Below, one piece after another: positions 10,601 through 20,600 of a stretch of 64,000 nucleotides of DNA (the stretch's first letter is position 1; the number at the start of each line of letters is the position of its first letter). Under the pieces are notes generated by a model. It made no database searches. It saw nothing but the letters and a program-made list of their open reading frames with translations, and was not told the origin of the DNA. This DNA comes from Amoebophrya sp. A120 (Eukaryota > Sar > Dinophyceae > Syndiniales > Amoebophryaceae), in NCBI GenBank assembly GCA_905178155.1, contig CAJINV010000020.1:992001-1056000 (forward strand). The letters run 5' to 3'. The translations under genes were made by a program, and so were the position numbers.

Positions 10601-13600
10601 ATGTGTGCCGGCGAACGCGCGCATGCACGCTGGCGTGCGCGCGTTACAGGGTCGGGAACGTGTGCACACGCCTGTGCAACCACGTGTGCACGCCTGCGTG
10701 ACGCGCGGGTCACGCAGGGCAGGACGGGCGGGTCGCGCGGGTGCAACAAGGCGTTGCAGCCGCGACCCGACCGTGCAGTGCAAGAGGAGAAGGACGGCGT
10801 GTCGCACCACATCGTAGTGGCAGAACACGCCAGTGCCATGAGTGGCACGAGAGATGGACGGGGAGCGCTACGCGCACCCCCCGGGAGAACGTCAGGATCG
10901 CAGGCGCACGAGCGGTGCGCTGGATCCACGACGCCACCCGCGCCGCACGTGGATGTGCGGGCGGGAGGCCCGTAGCGCCCGACCCTCACCTACGAGGTCG
11001 CACGACGCACGGGCCTATGCACTCACACAACCCGATCTGGACCAGACGGGGAGGTGCGAGGCGACGAGGGCGCGGCAGCTGCCAGAGCTGCGCCCCCTAG
11101 GCATGAGGTGTGAGTGCCGACACCGACGCGTGCGCAGGTCTTCTAGCCTGCGCACCGGTGGAGCATAACACACACGCCTGGCGGTGTCCAACCGCACGTT
11201 GCTCGGTCCCCCTTGGGGGAGCAGGCAACGTAAGAACGCGTGCTGCAGAGGCAGCACTGGGTGCGAAGGGGTGCTCGCGCACCACAGACGCGTGTCGTGA
11301 GGGACACATGGTCGCAACAATGCGACGGTGCTGCGTGAGGTGCAGCGCTGCGTGAGGTGCAGCGCTGCGTGAGGTGCAGCGTGGCGCGAAGACGCAGCCA
11401 CAGTGCCGACGGGCACAGGTTCATCGCAGATGAACCGATGGTGTACCAAGAGGTGGTAACTTTGTCATCCAGGACAAGAGAAGTTGACCTCTCCCCCGAG
11501 GTGGGACGGTCGTTTTGTACTCGAGACCCACCCCCAGTCGCACAGCGAAAGGAAGCAGGGTCGAGCACAAACGACCGGTGGCGAAGGCCACGAAGAGGCG
11601 GTGACAGGTTGCCAGACAGGCAGCTGTCGCCGCGTGAGGGTCGAAACCGACACGACAACGAGTGCGGCTGAGCCACGCAGTATGTCCAACCAATTCGTCG
11701 AGACCGCTTGCGCGCGTAAACATCCATCAGACCAAACAGCATGGGCGGCACCTCAGTCTAGTTACCCAGTCCTAAAAAATTGCAGCACCAGTTGTACTTC
11801 TCGATGCTACAACTCAAGTAAGATTCGTAGACATCCTGTTCGTTCTCCCTCTCAACATGGTTCTATCTTCTATGAGTAAAGCTTTAATTGAAAATAGTCG
11901 GAGAAGTCGTGCTGGGTTGTAGAAGATAGAAGTACCTTGTACCCACCCGGGTACTTGGGTTCCTCTCGCTTGTAGTACTCCAGCACATCGTATGACAGTG
12001 CACAACTCCCCCTCGTCCCCGTCATTTGTCATGCTTAACAGACTGCGCGACTAAAGCCCTGGGGCTGCGGGGTCCGAGGGGTGCACTGAGCACAAAGGGG
12101 GTCCGAGGGGTGCCGTCATTTGTCATGCAAAGTCCCGAATCCATTCGCTGCCTTATGGCACTGTTTGCATGACAAGTTCTGGTACCCAAAATAGAACTAC
12201 ACTCCTGTGCAAATTTGTCATGCAACCCCAGCATTCTTGCTGATGCTTGTATTGCCGTTCATGCTATACAAATGAGGGGGTGGTGGAGGAGGAGTTGTGC
12301 ACTGTCATACATCGAGGATAATATCCTCCTCGTTGGGCATGTAAGCGGGCAACACCACCGTCATCTCCCTGAAGACGTCTTCATCGACATCGATCATCGC
12401 GTGGTAACTATCGCCATCCGCGCAACTCTATCCTGTGCAAAAGTATCGCACTCGTGCCAAGTGCAGATATGCATGACAAATCCATTTTTCTACCTGAAAT
12501 AGCATGACAAATTGCATTTTTGTTCTCGGGAAAATTTGTAATGCAATTTATACCAGTACGATACTTTTGCAGTGCATAAACTTTCGACGTCCATATTCGC
12601 TGCGACCGGGGTGACAATCGAGTCAATCGTTTTCCGCATGGCGTTCTTGCCGATGAGGAATTGCGACCCTCCGGGGGTTTTGTTTCCGTACATCTTCACG
12701 CCCTATGAACTGCAAAAGTATCGCACTCGTAGTGATTGCTATTGCAGTCATGCACAATTACAAATCTTTTTCTTCAGGCAGATCCGCACTACAAATTTGA
12801 TTTCTCATGCTAAGGAAATTATTTGCAATGCATTTTCATTTATACGAGTACGATACTTTTGCAATGCATAAGTACTTCGCCTTTGCGATCAGTTTGTCAA
12901 TGGTGTCGTTGTCCAACCGCGGGGGCTCGTAGGGCCCAGTGGTGTAGACTTCTTTCGAGTTCTTCACGTTTTGTCCGAGGCGGAGCAGCATCCTGTGTAA
13001 AAGTATCGTACTCGTAGTAATTGCATTTATGCGTTACAAATCTCCTTCTTCACCTAAATCCGCATTACAAATTTCGTTTCTCATGCTGAGATAATTTGTC
13101 ATGCGATTTCTACTAGTACGATGCTTTTGCATTGCATAAACAGCGAGAAAATCGCGATCCCGTATGCAATCATGTCGCAGATTGCCGCAAATGCGCTCAT
13201 GGCGATGGTGATGGAGACAAGAATAACGACGGTGTCCTGGTCACTCGGGGTGGTCGGCCGGACCACCGCGGTGGTTGCGAAGATGTAGCCGCGGTAGATA
13301 CCGATGAAGGCCCCGATGGTCGGGAACGCGTACAGAAACAGCGTCACAGCCCAACGCGCGTTGTCGTTCGTGATGCGGGAAGCCTGGAGTAGAAGTAGGG
13401 GTTTGTAGTCGTACACAACAAGTACACGTAGAAGTGAGCTAGAGCATACAAAGTCATGTCATGATGAAAGAAGTTATAGCACAACATCAGAATGAAAACT
13501 CAAACTTCGGGGTCCTGGCGTAAAATCGTACCAGGAAGTTCCCCAAATAGGCTGGCGTCTGGAAGGTTTGCTTCGAATCGTTGACGTAGTCGTGTTTTTT

Positions 13601-15196
13601 CATGGGGAACGGCGGGACCCGCACTTCCGTGGCGTGCGTGTTCAGGCTGTGGATCTGGACCCACTGGGTCAGATACGGAATGCAGCAGGTGCCGAGGATA
13701 TCGCAGGAAAAAAGTGTTTCACTGTAAGGATTTTACAGGTTTTATTGCATCACACGTTAGCTGTAGCTCTACATGACAGAGAAAATTTGCCATGCAAGGT
13801 TCCGAAGGGAAAACCAAAATACAGCTAAAATAAATCCACTGTCTTGCATGTGTAGCAAGACAAACACTTGTGAGATTGAGATACATTTTCTGCATTACAA
13901 GTTTACAACAGTGAAACAGTTTTTTCTGGCGATAGAGGAGCAGGGGTAGGAACCGGGTCAACGGATGCTCGTACATAAAGAACCGAATGCCGCAGATGTG
14001 GGTATAGACGAGGAAGACCCTGTATATGATGTGCCGTCGTGTGATGGAAGATATTTTATTCATGTTTCTTTTCGGAACTACTTACTTCATCTTCAACAAG
14101 GCCGAGGGTATGTAAGTAGGAATTTGAAAATGAAAATCTGTCGTCGCAATTGCAAATGATCTTCGATGAGCCTAACACCACTAGACGGCCTCCCTATCCT
14201 GCTAAGTGAGTATACCAGACGCTGAGAAAGTGACCGCAGTCCTTCCAGTGCAGAAAGAAAGCTGCCAGCGCGGTGACGGCGAACACTTCCACCGTCAGTA
14301 AGTTCGCTACCAATTCGATCGTGAAGACCGACGATACGTCCCCGAAGCCCTGGGCCGACAGGAAAATGGAGGTACTCTCAATGGCCTCGGCGTCCTTCGC
14401 GATGTAGAGAAACGCGAGCCGGTAGAGCAGTAAAATCGGAAACCCGATATTCAGCGCCGCTTTCGTCACACTATTCTCCGGAGCCGGGTCGCGCTCGAGC
14501 GGCAGGCCGGCTAGAACGCCGTCAGTCGTGGCGGAAGATGCTTCCCCGAGCTGCAGTCGGATATGCATTGCAGAAGTATCGTAATCGCAGTCACGCAAGG
14601 CAAATCTTTTTTCCAAGTTAAATCAGCATGATGAATTCCGTCTGTCATGCCGAAATACTTTGTATTGCAATGACTACTAGTACGGTGGTACGATACATGT
14701 GCAATTCATATCGGAGAGAGGGAGACGACTTTTCGTCCGCGGAGCTGGTGGCTGCGGTGGTGCTGGACTTGGAGAGCGTTTTGGACGTCGAAAGTTGGGG
14801 CAAGTTATCGGGCTCGTCGATGGACGAATCGTTGCGCGGGGAGAGCAGTGACGGCGTGGAGTTCAGCGTCTCGCGGCCGCGGAAGAAGGTAACCCCATTT
14901 TCGATCACAAGGGAGGAGGACGACTCCTCGCGGCGCTGCAAGCCGGACGCCGGTCCCACGTGCTCACTCCACAAGGAGTTGCTGCTGCCCATGGTGGATC
15001 CGCGGTACAACGTGCCGGCCGAGCAACTGGGCGCCAACGTCGTCTGCGTCGGAATGTGGCGCATGGCGGAAGGGCCACCGTCGACGCACTTGTGGTCGAG
15101 CTGGTAGCTGCTGTCGTCGCGCTTCAGCATCTTGGGGTCCAGCTGCGCTTGATTATGTTGCGCAGGAGCCGGTGCGGCTGCAGGGGCACTTGTCAT
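7700..15196 (-). CDS. Multi-pass GT2 processive glycosyltransferase (cellulose/mannan synthase-like)
   Basis: About 18 exons and roughly 1,000 residues. ATG at 15196 starts a Ser/Thr/Pro-rich cytoplasmic tail of about 160 residues, followed by membrane segments encoded at about 14.5-14.2, 14.05-13.93 and 13.39-13.14 kb. The GT2 core reads MTVVLPAYMPNEEDIILD, then YKVLLVWNSPKQGD, CKADNLNVAIRMLDTDFAL, NDSD (the DxD metal site), NFNGRGGFWR, LAEDHD (the base motif TED/ExD) and QRRRW (the acceptor-binding Q-x-x-R-W). These are the signatures of CslA/CslC, cellulose and related synthases, which move sugar from a nucleotide-sugar to a growing chain at a membrane. Two further hydrophobic exons (8.37-8.14 and 7.99-7.70 kb) end in KEPLLG-stop. 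Ten introns are introners and the rest look GT-AG, including 10391-11935, which carries a large insertion. The polymer made cannot be told from sequence. Confidence 0.9.
9259..9488. mobile_element. Introner element, family F7
   Basis: Ends CAAGAAAAAA-type inverted repeats. Flanks CTCGC and CTCGT, a duplication with one mismatch. Lies between the DSD exon and the LLFEIGIGN exon of the GT2 gene. Confidence 0.82.
9634..9786. mobile_element. Introner element, family F1
   Basis: F1 ends. Flanks CCAGC and CGAGC (4 of 5 match). Removal yields IRMLDTDFALFNDSD, which is the expected GT2 motif order. Confidence 0.88.
9878..10132. mobile_element. Introner element, family F9
   Basis: Ends contain CCTGCTCAGGTGTTGCAA and its inverted partner. 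Duplication TCGAA. Lies in the GT2 catalytic core. Confidence 0.92.
10177..10355. mobile_element. Introner element, family F1
   Basis: F1 ends, duplication TCACC (GGTGA on the transcript, so a GT-AG register exists). It leaves exons of only about 35-45 bases on each side. Confidence 0.93.
10490..10527 (+). repeat. Left copy of 38-bp target-site duplication
   Basis: Identical to 11773-11810; begins TAAAAAATTGCAGCACC and ends TCTCGATGCTAC. The A-rich start may belong partly to the inserted element's tail. Confidence 0.9.
10528..11772. mobile_element. GC-rich 1.25-kb insertion with 38-bp target duplication
   Basis: A block far richer in G+C than the flanking gene lies within the GT-AG intron 10391-11935 of the GT2 gene. 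It is bounded by identical 38-bp copies at 10490-10527 and 11773-11810. Its right end, about 110 bp from 11664, is nearly identical to 57851-57965 and finishes in CAGTCCTAAAAA. A long variable target duplication, an A-rich end and a conserved 3' end with a variable remainder suggest a non-LTR retroelement or a SINE-like derivative. No reverse transcriptase or other credible protein is visible, so this copy is non-autonomous or is another kind of insert. Confidence 0.75.
11331..11381 (+). repeat. Tandem repeat, 17 bp x 3
   Basis: Three perfect head-to-tail copies of CTGCGTGAGGTGCAGCG inside the GC-rich insertion of the GT2 gene. Confidence 0.95.
11773..11810 (+). repeat. Right copy of 38-bp target-site duplication
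   Basis: Perfect copy of 10490-10527, directly after the CAGTCC end of the insertion. Confidence 0.9.
11991..12309. mobile_element. Introner element, family F13 (single copy here)
   Basis: Inverted ends TATGACAGTGCACAACTCC. Duplication CATCG. Precise removal joins EEDIILD to VLEYYKREE in the GT2 donor domain. The inside carries a direct duplication (a CCGAGGGGTGC-containing unit at about 12069 and 12097, and GTCATTTGTCATGC at about 12022 and 12115). Confidence 0.95.
12429..12578. mobile_element. Introner element, family F1
   Basis: F1 ends; flanks AACTC and AACTT (4 of 5). Removal joins ANMDVES to CADGDSYHAM in frame. Confidence 0.88.
12704..12870. mobile_element. Introner element, family F1, no target duplication
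   Basis: Clear F1 ends and internal motifs, but the flanks (CGCCC and AGTAC) do not match. Removing it still joins KAKY to GVKMYGNK in frame. Confidence 0.85.
12991..13138. mobile_element. Introner element, family F1
   Basis: F1 ends with a degenerate left terminus (ATCCTGTG). The flanks share only part of GCAGC/ACAGC. Follows a membrane-segment exon of the GT2 gene. Confidence 0.83.
13699..13934. mobile_element. Introner element, family F6
   Basis: Inverted ends with A-run then GTGTTTCACTGT. Duplication GAGGA. In the N-terminal membrane region of the GT2 gene. Confidence 0.92.
14562..14710. mobile_element. Introner element, family F1
   Basis: F1 ends, duplication TCGGA. Separates the first exon (disordered tail) of the GT2 gene from the membrane part. 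Confidence 0.93.
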
Positions 15197-17609
15197 CTTG
15201 TCGGGCGTGCGTCGATATTACGCCGTATGTATATAATGTCACACTCTGGTTACTGAAGTGTCGACGGACACGCTATCCGTATCTACGCACCAATCTTTGA
15301 GTGGAAATTTGTCCCCGAAGTTGAAGCAAGAGTATGCTTCTAGTACTCGCTCCCTCCCCCGTAGTTTCCGGGCAATAAATTACCGATAGGATTTGGGTTT
15401 GTACACAAATTTTCTTGAATATCAAACGCGCGGCTACCATGATGCATCATCATCCTCGGTATATTCTTCATTGCGCTTTTAGATTTACTTTTGGCATCCC
15501 CTCCTCAACAGAAAAAAGACTTTGACTTTCACAACTGTCGTCCCAACTCCACACACTCTCCACAACGGAACATGTGACACTAGATACAAGAATCTGACTC
15601 CGTCCGCTCACTGCTCATTAGATACTTGTCCTCATTTTTTCCGGAAATGTACACACAGAGCAAAGACCCCGAAGTCGCCAGCTGCTTGCGCGCTGACTGG
15701 CGCTGCTTTCGCTAGAGTTTTGACTGTTCGTTGCTTGGGCGCCCGCCAGATGGTCTAGTGAGCGGCAGATGATTCGCTGCAGCGGACAGAGACGGACACA
15801 CAGGTGGGCCATATGGGGGGCAACAACACAGAGATCTCGCGCCCAACACCCACCAAGAGACATCGGGCGGGCCGGGCCGCATGTCGCTCGGTGGGTCGCC
15901 CGGCCGGGCGGCGGCGCCTGGCCGTTAATACCTTTTTTCCCGGCCCTCAAACGAGCAGGAGGGGGGGGCGGGCCCCTCCGCCCCGATATGTAATCAGGCC
16001 GCGCCAGCGGGCGCTTGGGTGCCAGCGCGCGACGCAGGCGCCTGGCAGGCTGATAAGCACGCGGCGGCGGGGGCGCGCATGCGGGGCATGCTTCCTCGCA
16101 AGGGCGCGCCGGGCCACGGCGCCTGCCCCGGGTGGGCGGAAACCGGGCGCCCACCAAACCGCGACGAAGCCACCCAGCTGCGGCGCTCCGTTGGCAATCC
16201 TTTGCCTTGCGTCGGGCCAAAGCGACGGCCTTGGCGTCGTTCGTTGTAGAGGAGCAGCGGCGCCACGGCTTCCGCGTAGAAATCACTCTCGGGCCGGGCC
16301 CCACGCCCTGGGTGGCGGGCGCGAAAAGATTGTGGCGCGCTGGAAGGCTCCAAAATTGTACAACTTCGCCGCGGCGGGTCGGCTTCCGCGCGCCACGCCG
16401 TCCTTTCGTCCCAGCATGGTCCTCCCGCGCGTCCTATCGGGAAATGAGAACACCCCGCCGGTTTGCCACTGGAATGTGAATGCAGTGCGCGCCACGTCGC
16501 GCGGCACGGAACTCCAGCACCGCCACGGCCCCCCACTTTTTCCCGCCGCTGCGTCAAAAAATAGAGGCCCATCGCATAGAGCCTGCCTTCGTCTCTGTAT
16601 AAACTGACGGGGGGCCGCGCCGCATGATTGACGAAAGCCCGAACGGCCACAGCTAACGCCACAGGCAATTAGCCCGGAGAAAACGCAACAGCGTCGCTGC
16701 TTATGCACATTTGGGGTAGCTCCCGCACTCATTCCAGCCAGCTACACAGTGCCGAAGGCGTCGCATCGGAATGTCTCGTCGAGGCATCGCCTTCATTTCG
16801 TCGCCATACTCGCGCAACCATTTTTATCCGCGAAAGATGCACAAGAATAGTGGAAGACGCAACGCGTCCGCGACTGCTTTTATCTTTGAAAATTCAAGTT
16901 TGCGTTTCGCTTCGAATGCAGAAAAGGGAACAATCACCTGCAGAAGGCCGCCTGTCACTCAATCCGGCCTCTGTCTCTGCTCATTTTACGTTTCCCAACT
17001 TGGACTCACTCGCGGAAGGTCGTAAATAGTCGCAGTTTCAATTTCTACTTGTTGTTAACTCATCAACAGATCGCTCCTCAATCATTCCTTAACCGTACCC
17101 GTGAAATAAGCGGCACACCCTGCCATTTGGCATGTTGGACGGGGCGGAACAAGAGTAAGTGCTTACTTCGAAGCGTGCCCTCGCCTTGAGCATGTCGTTG
17201 TCCAACATCAAAAATTTGCACTTCTGTTGTCGAAATCCGCTTGTTCTACGGATAGAGGTACTTCTTCCCTCTTGTCATACTTACCCGCCGTTGTGCTCAG
17301 AAACAGAATATGTCCTCACTCAGTTGCACAATGAATGAAATATCAAACGCCGGATCCGGAACTGCCGAAAATCGAGAAACACGAAACACAAAGAAAGTGA
17401 CAGGAAACAACTTCCCTACTGTAGTAGGAGTAGGTATAATCGTACAAAAAAACGTAAAAAACTATCAAATTATTTCTACGGACTGGCTGGAGGTCCTTTG
17501 GAGCAAATCATTTTGAATATGAATCGAAATTGAATTGAAGCACGTGCCTGAAAAAATCATTTTCCTGAGCAGAACCGGTACCGGTAGCGACTACAACCGG
17601 CCAAGCTTT
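15197..17609. other. Intergenic region with GC-rich block
   Basis: Lies between the start of the GT2 gene and the stop of the channel gene. About 15700-16640 is strongly GC-rich, with runs of G and CCGGGCGG-like motifs; its long open frames on both strands look like compositional artefacts. The rest shows no gene and no introner. I could not identify ends, repeats or coding capacity that would make the block a known element. Confidence 0.6.
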
Positions 17610-20600
17610 CTACTTCCCCAAAGCCCCCGATCCGCCTCGCTGTAGGTTTTTCGGTTTTTGCTGGGACAACTGAAACTCGGCCCGCATACTTTCCTCCAAC
17701 TCCTTCATATGGGTTTCCAGCTCTTTTGCGAAATCGTGCTTCAGATTGGTGATCAGATTTTTGATCTCGCCCAATTTGCCCTTCCAGTGACTCTGCTGCG
17801 ACTGCTCTTCCACTGGGAGTAAAGCGTGGACCCAGGGCTCGTATTCGATTTGCCGGAAGGTCAGTTTCTGCAAATCGCAAATCATGTCGGCGCGGGTACG
17901 GAGGAAAGTGTGTTCTGTTTTTTGGAGAAATCTTCGTTGTTGAATACGCAGGAAGTAAAACGAGTTGCAAGCAGACGCAGGAAAACTTTGCACTACAAAG
18001 TACTAGATTTGCGTACGTCGTATTTCCGTGCGTAGTAACGTTATGCCGCACGGTACGATGATCGCTCCGTAGTCGAACAAGTAGAGACAGTACCTTTTTG
18101 CTTCCGTCAAAACATGCTGCGTAACTTTACTCCGCATGGTATCCTGGCTACTCGTGATTCTACCTCGCATTCTCATGCAGAATAACGTTACTCCCGATGG
18201 TATCCTATCGCAACAACTAAACAAACTCCGTACAACTGTATCTATGTATACCTTCATTCTCCCTGACTCGTTCAAACGTATCGGACATGATCGCGATTAA
18301 CAAGTTGAACAGCACGATCACCATCACGAACGTAAAGAGGCAGAACAGCACCGTCGCGAGCCGCGGATGCTCGCTCAAGGTGAACAAATTCACGTCCCAA
18401 TCCCCGAGCATCAACACGTAAACCCCGAGCTATCAAATGCAAATATGTCTGGGTCTGGAAAGGTTGAACCTGTATTGCGTGTTTCGCAATCCTGAAAAAC
18501 CTGTATTGCATAAGCAGCAAAGAAAGCAGCACACTTTCGTCATGCAACAACGCAGTTTGTAATGCGTCCTGCGCATGACATAGCGTTTGAAAAATTTGTC
18601 ATGCTGCACTGCACTTAAAGGCAGAGGCACAAACCATCATGGTTATTCAGCATTACAAGTTTCCAGACCCAGACATTTTTGCAATGCATACGAGCAGCGT
18701 TTCAAACATGTTCGGGTAGGGCGGTATTGAGTGGAAAAATCCCCCCTCCCAATATCCAAAAGGTATGTTGTGTTGCTGCTTTGAGGTCGCAAATCGCGTC
18801 TGTGTTGCAAGAAGACAAACGCAGAGGCTTCCGCATAGCATTATGGAAGCGATTTGGCATGCTGTTGGGCCTAGGGGAAAGCCGTTTGTAATGCTAAACA
18901 TCTAGACCCACACGGCCCTGCTCACTAAGCTGAAGATCTGGCTGCGATGCCGTATGGCAAGACAGCGCGGATTTGTGTACGGAAATCCAGCATCAGAAGT
19001 TTCGTTTTGATATGGGGAGGGGAAACTTTTTTTCTTGATAGGCGGTGGGTGGTCTTCGTGCGGGTCCCACTGCCGCATCATGGTCCTCCGGGAGTCGCCC
19101 GTCAGCACCGTTTTCCCCGGGTGCGTTAAATGCGTGCGCAGGGCCGCGCTGTTGTCGATGGCGTACAGCCAGTCGTCCTTGTAGAGGACAAAAAACGCCG
19201 TACCGAAACCGAGCAGGGCGATGCTCACCACGATGAGAAAGTACCGGATGTCCACGAAAATCTCGATCAGCATGCGGATGAAGGAACCGACGTTGCGAAA
19301 AGGTTGGCAGAAGTAGCTGTGATTGTGGGTGAAATTGGCGTCAACGCATGAGGGCTACAGCAGAACAATGACCACAATAAGAGGCATGAAGGCTGCAAAA
19401 CAATGAATAAGGAAATATGAATGAAAGTTTCAATATACACAAACACATACACTCTCGCGAAAAACAAGCATCAATCGAATAAAAATACAATATTTTGATC
19501 CACGCCATGAGGATGGATATCGTCACGCCGCGGATCAGGTATCCATCGTCCATGAGACCTGGTTCGATGTAGGCGACAAACGTTAACACGTTCAACACTA
19601 TCAACACTACGTCCAACATGTTCCACACCGACGTGCAGTACGCCCCGATCGTCTTCTCGCTTTTCTCCTTGACCTCGTCCAAAAACGAGCGCAGCGTGTA
19701 GCCCATCATGACCGTGATGACGACGGTGTTCAAAAGGTCCCCCCGTTGAAAAATCGGCAACACCACACACGCCGTCCCCCAAATCGCCAACGGGACCCAG
19801 AGCCCGGCGTTGGCGTACAGCTGGGCGAGAATCCCCTCGTCGCTCGTGACGCTCCCGTCGCCGTCCTCGTCCAGGAATTTTTTCAGCGATTTGAACGTGA
19901 TTTTCAGCGTGCTGTAAACCGCAGTGACGGGGAAAGTAACTGCTTTCGCGAAGGTGGATAAAGCGGTGTGCGTTCTTGACCTGGAGGATCTTCTCCTTCT
20001 GTTGTTCACGACATTGTTCATCGCGTAGGGATATGGAGTGCAAAAGTATGGCACTCGTAGTATTAAAATTAATCGCAACATTCATGCATTACAAATTTCC
20101 TCTTCTTAAACTTAAGCTAAATCCGCATTAGAAATTCCATTTCTCATGCTGAGGATGCAATTTGTTTATGCAAAAATAGCAATGTATACTAGTACGATGC
20201 TTTATTTGTATTGCATAAAGGCGAAGACGGATTTGAAGCGTCGATGTCGTCGTCCGTATCGTCAGAGTCTGTACCACTTCCACTCTTCCCGCAACCGCAG
20301 CAAGAGAACAAAGACCCGAGAGAGAAAAAATGGCACAAGAAGTCCACAAACGCGCCGTAGTACCGGTAGCTCATGCAGCAGAAGTAGAAGACCGCGGTCC
20401 CGATGCAGGTCACGTAGTGCTCGAGATCGAGAATTTCAAACCGAAATGGTTCCACTTTTTCCCGCAGCTGGATCGCGAACACGGTGTAGGAAGCGAGGAA
20501 AATGACGTAGGTGACAAAGTACATCTTCAGCTCGTCCCGCGCATACGATTCCCACTTGTAGTTGATCAAAATCCGGGCCGGGGTCGACGCGTAGAAGCTG

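Noticed and set aside
10459-11751. Long open frames on both strands in the GC-rich insertion, possible transposon protein
   Set aside because: Composition-driven Arg/Ala/His/Cys-rich translations in several frames with no reverse transcriptase, nuclease or transposase motif.
15804-16668. Several long overlapping open frames on both strands (up to 267 codons)
   Set aside because: They sit in a very GC-rich block where stop codons are rare, overlap on both strands, and show Arg/Gly/Pro/Ala-biased sequence without domain features.
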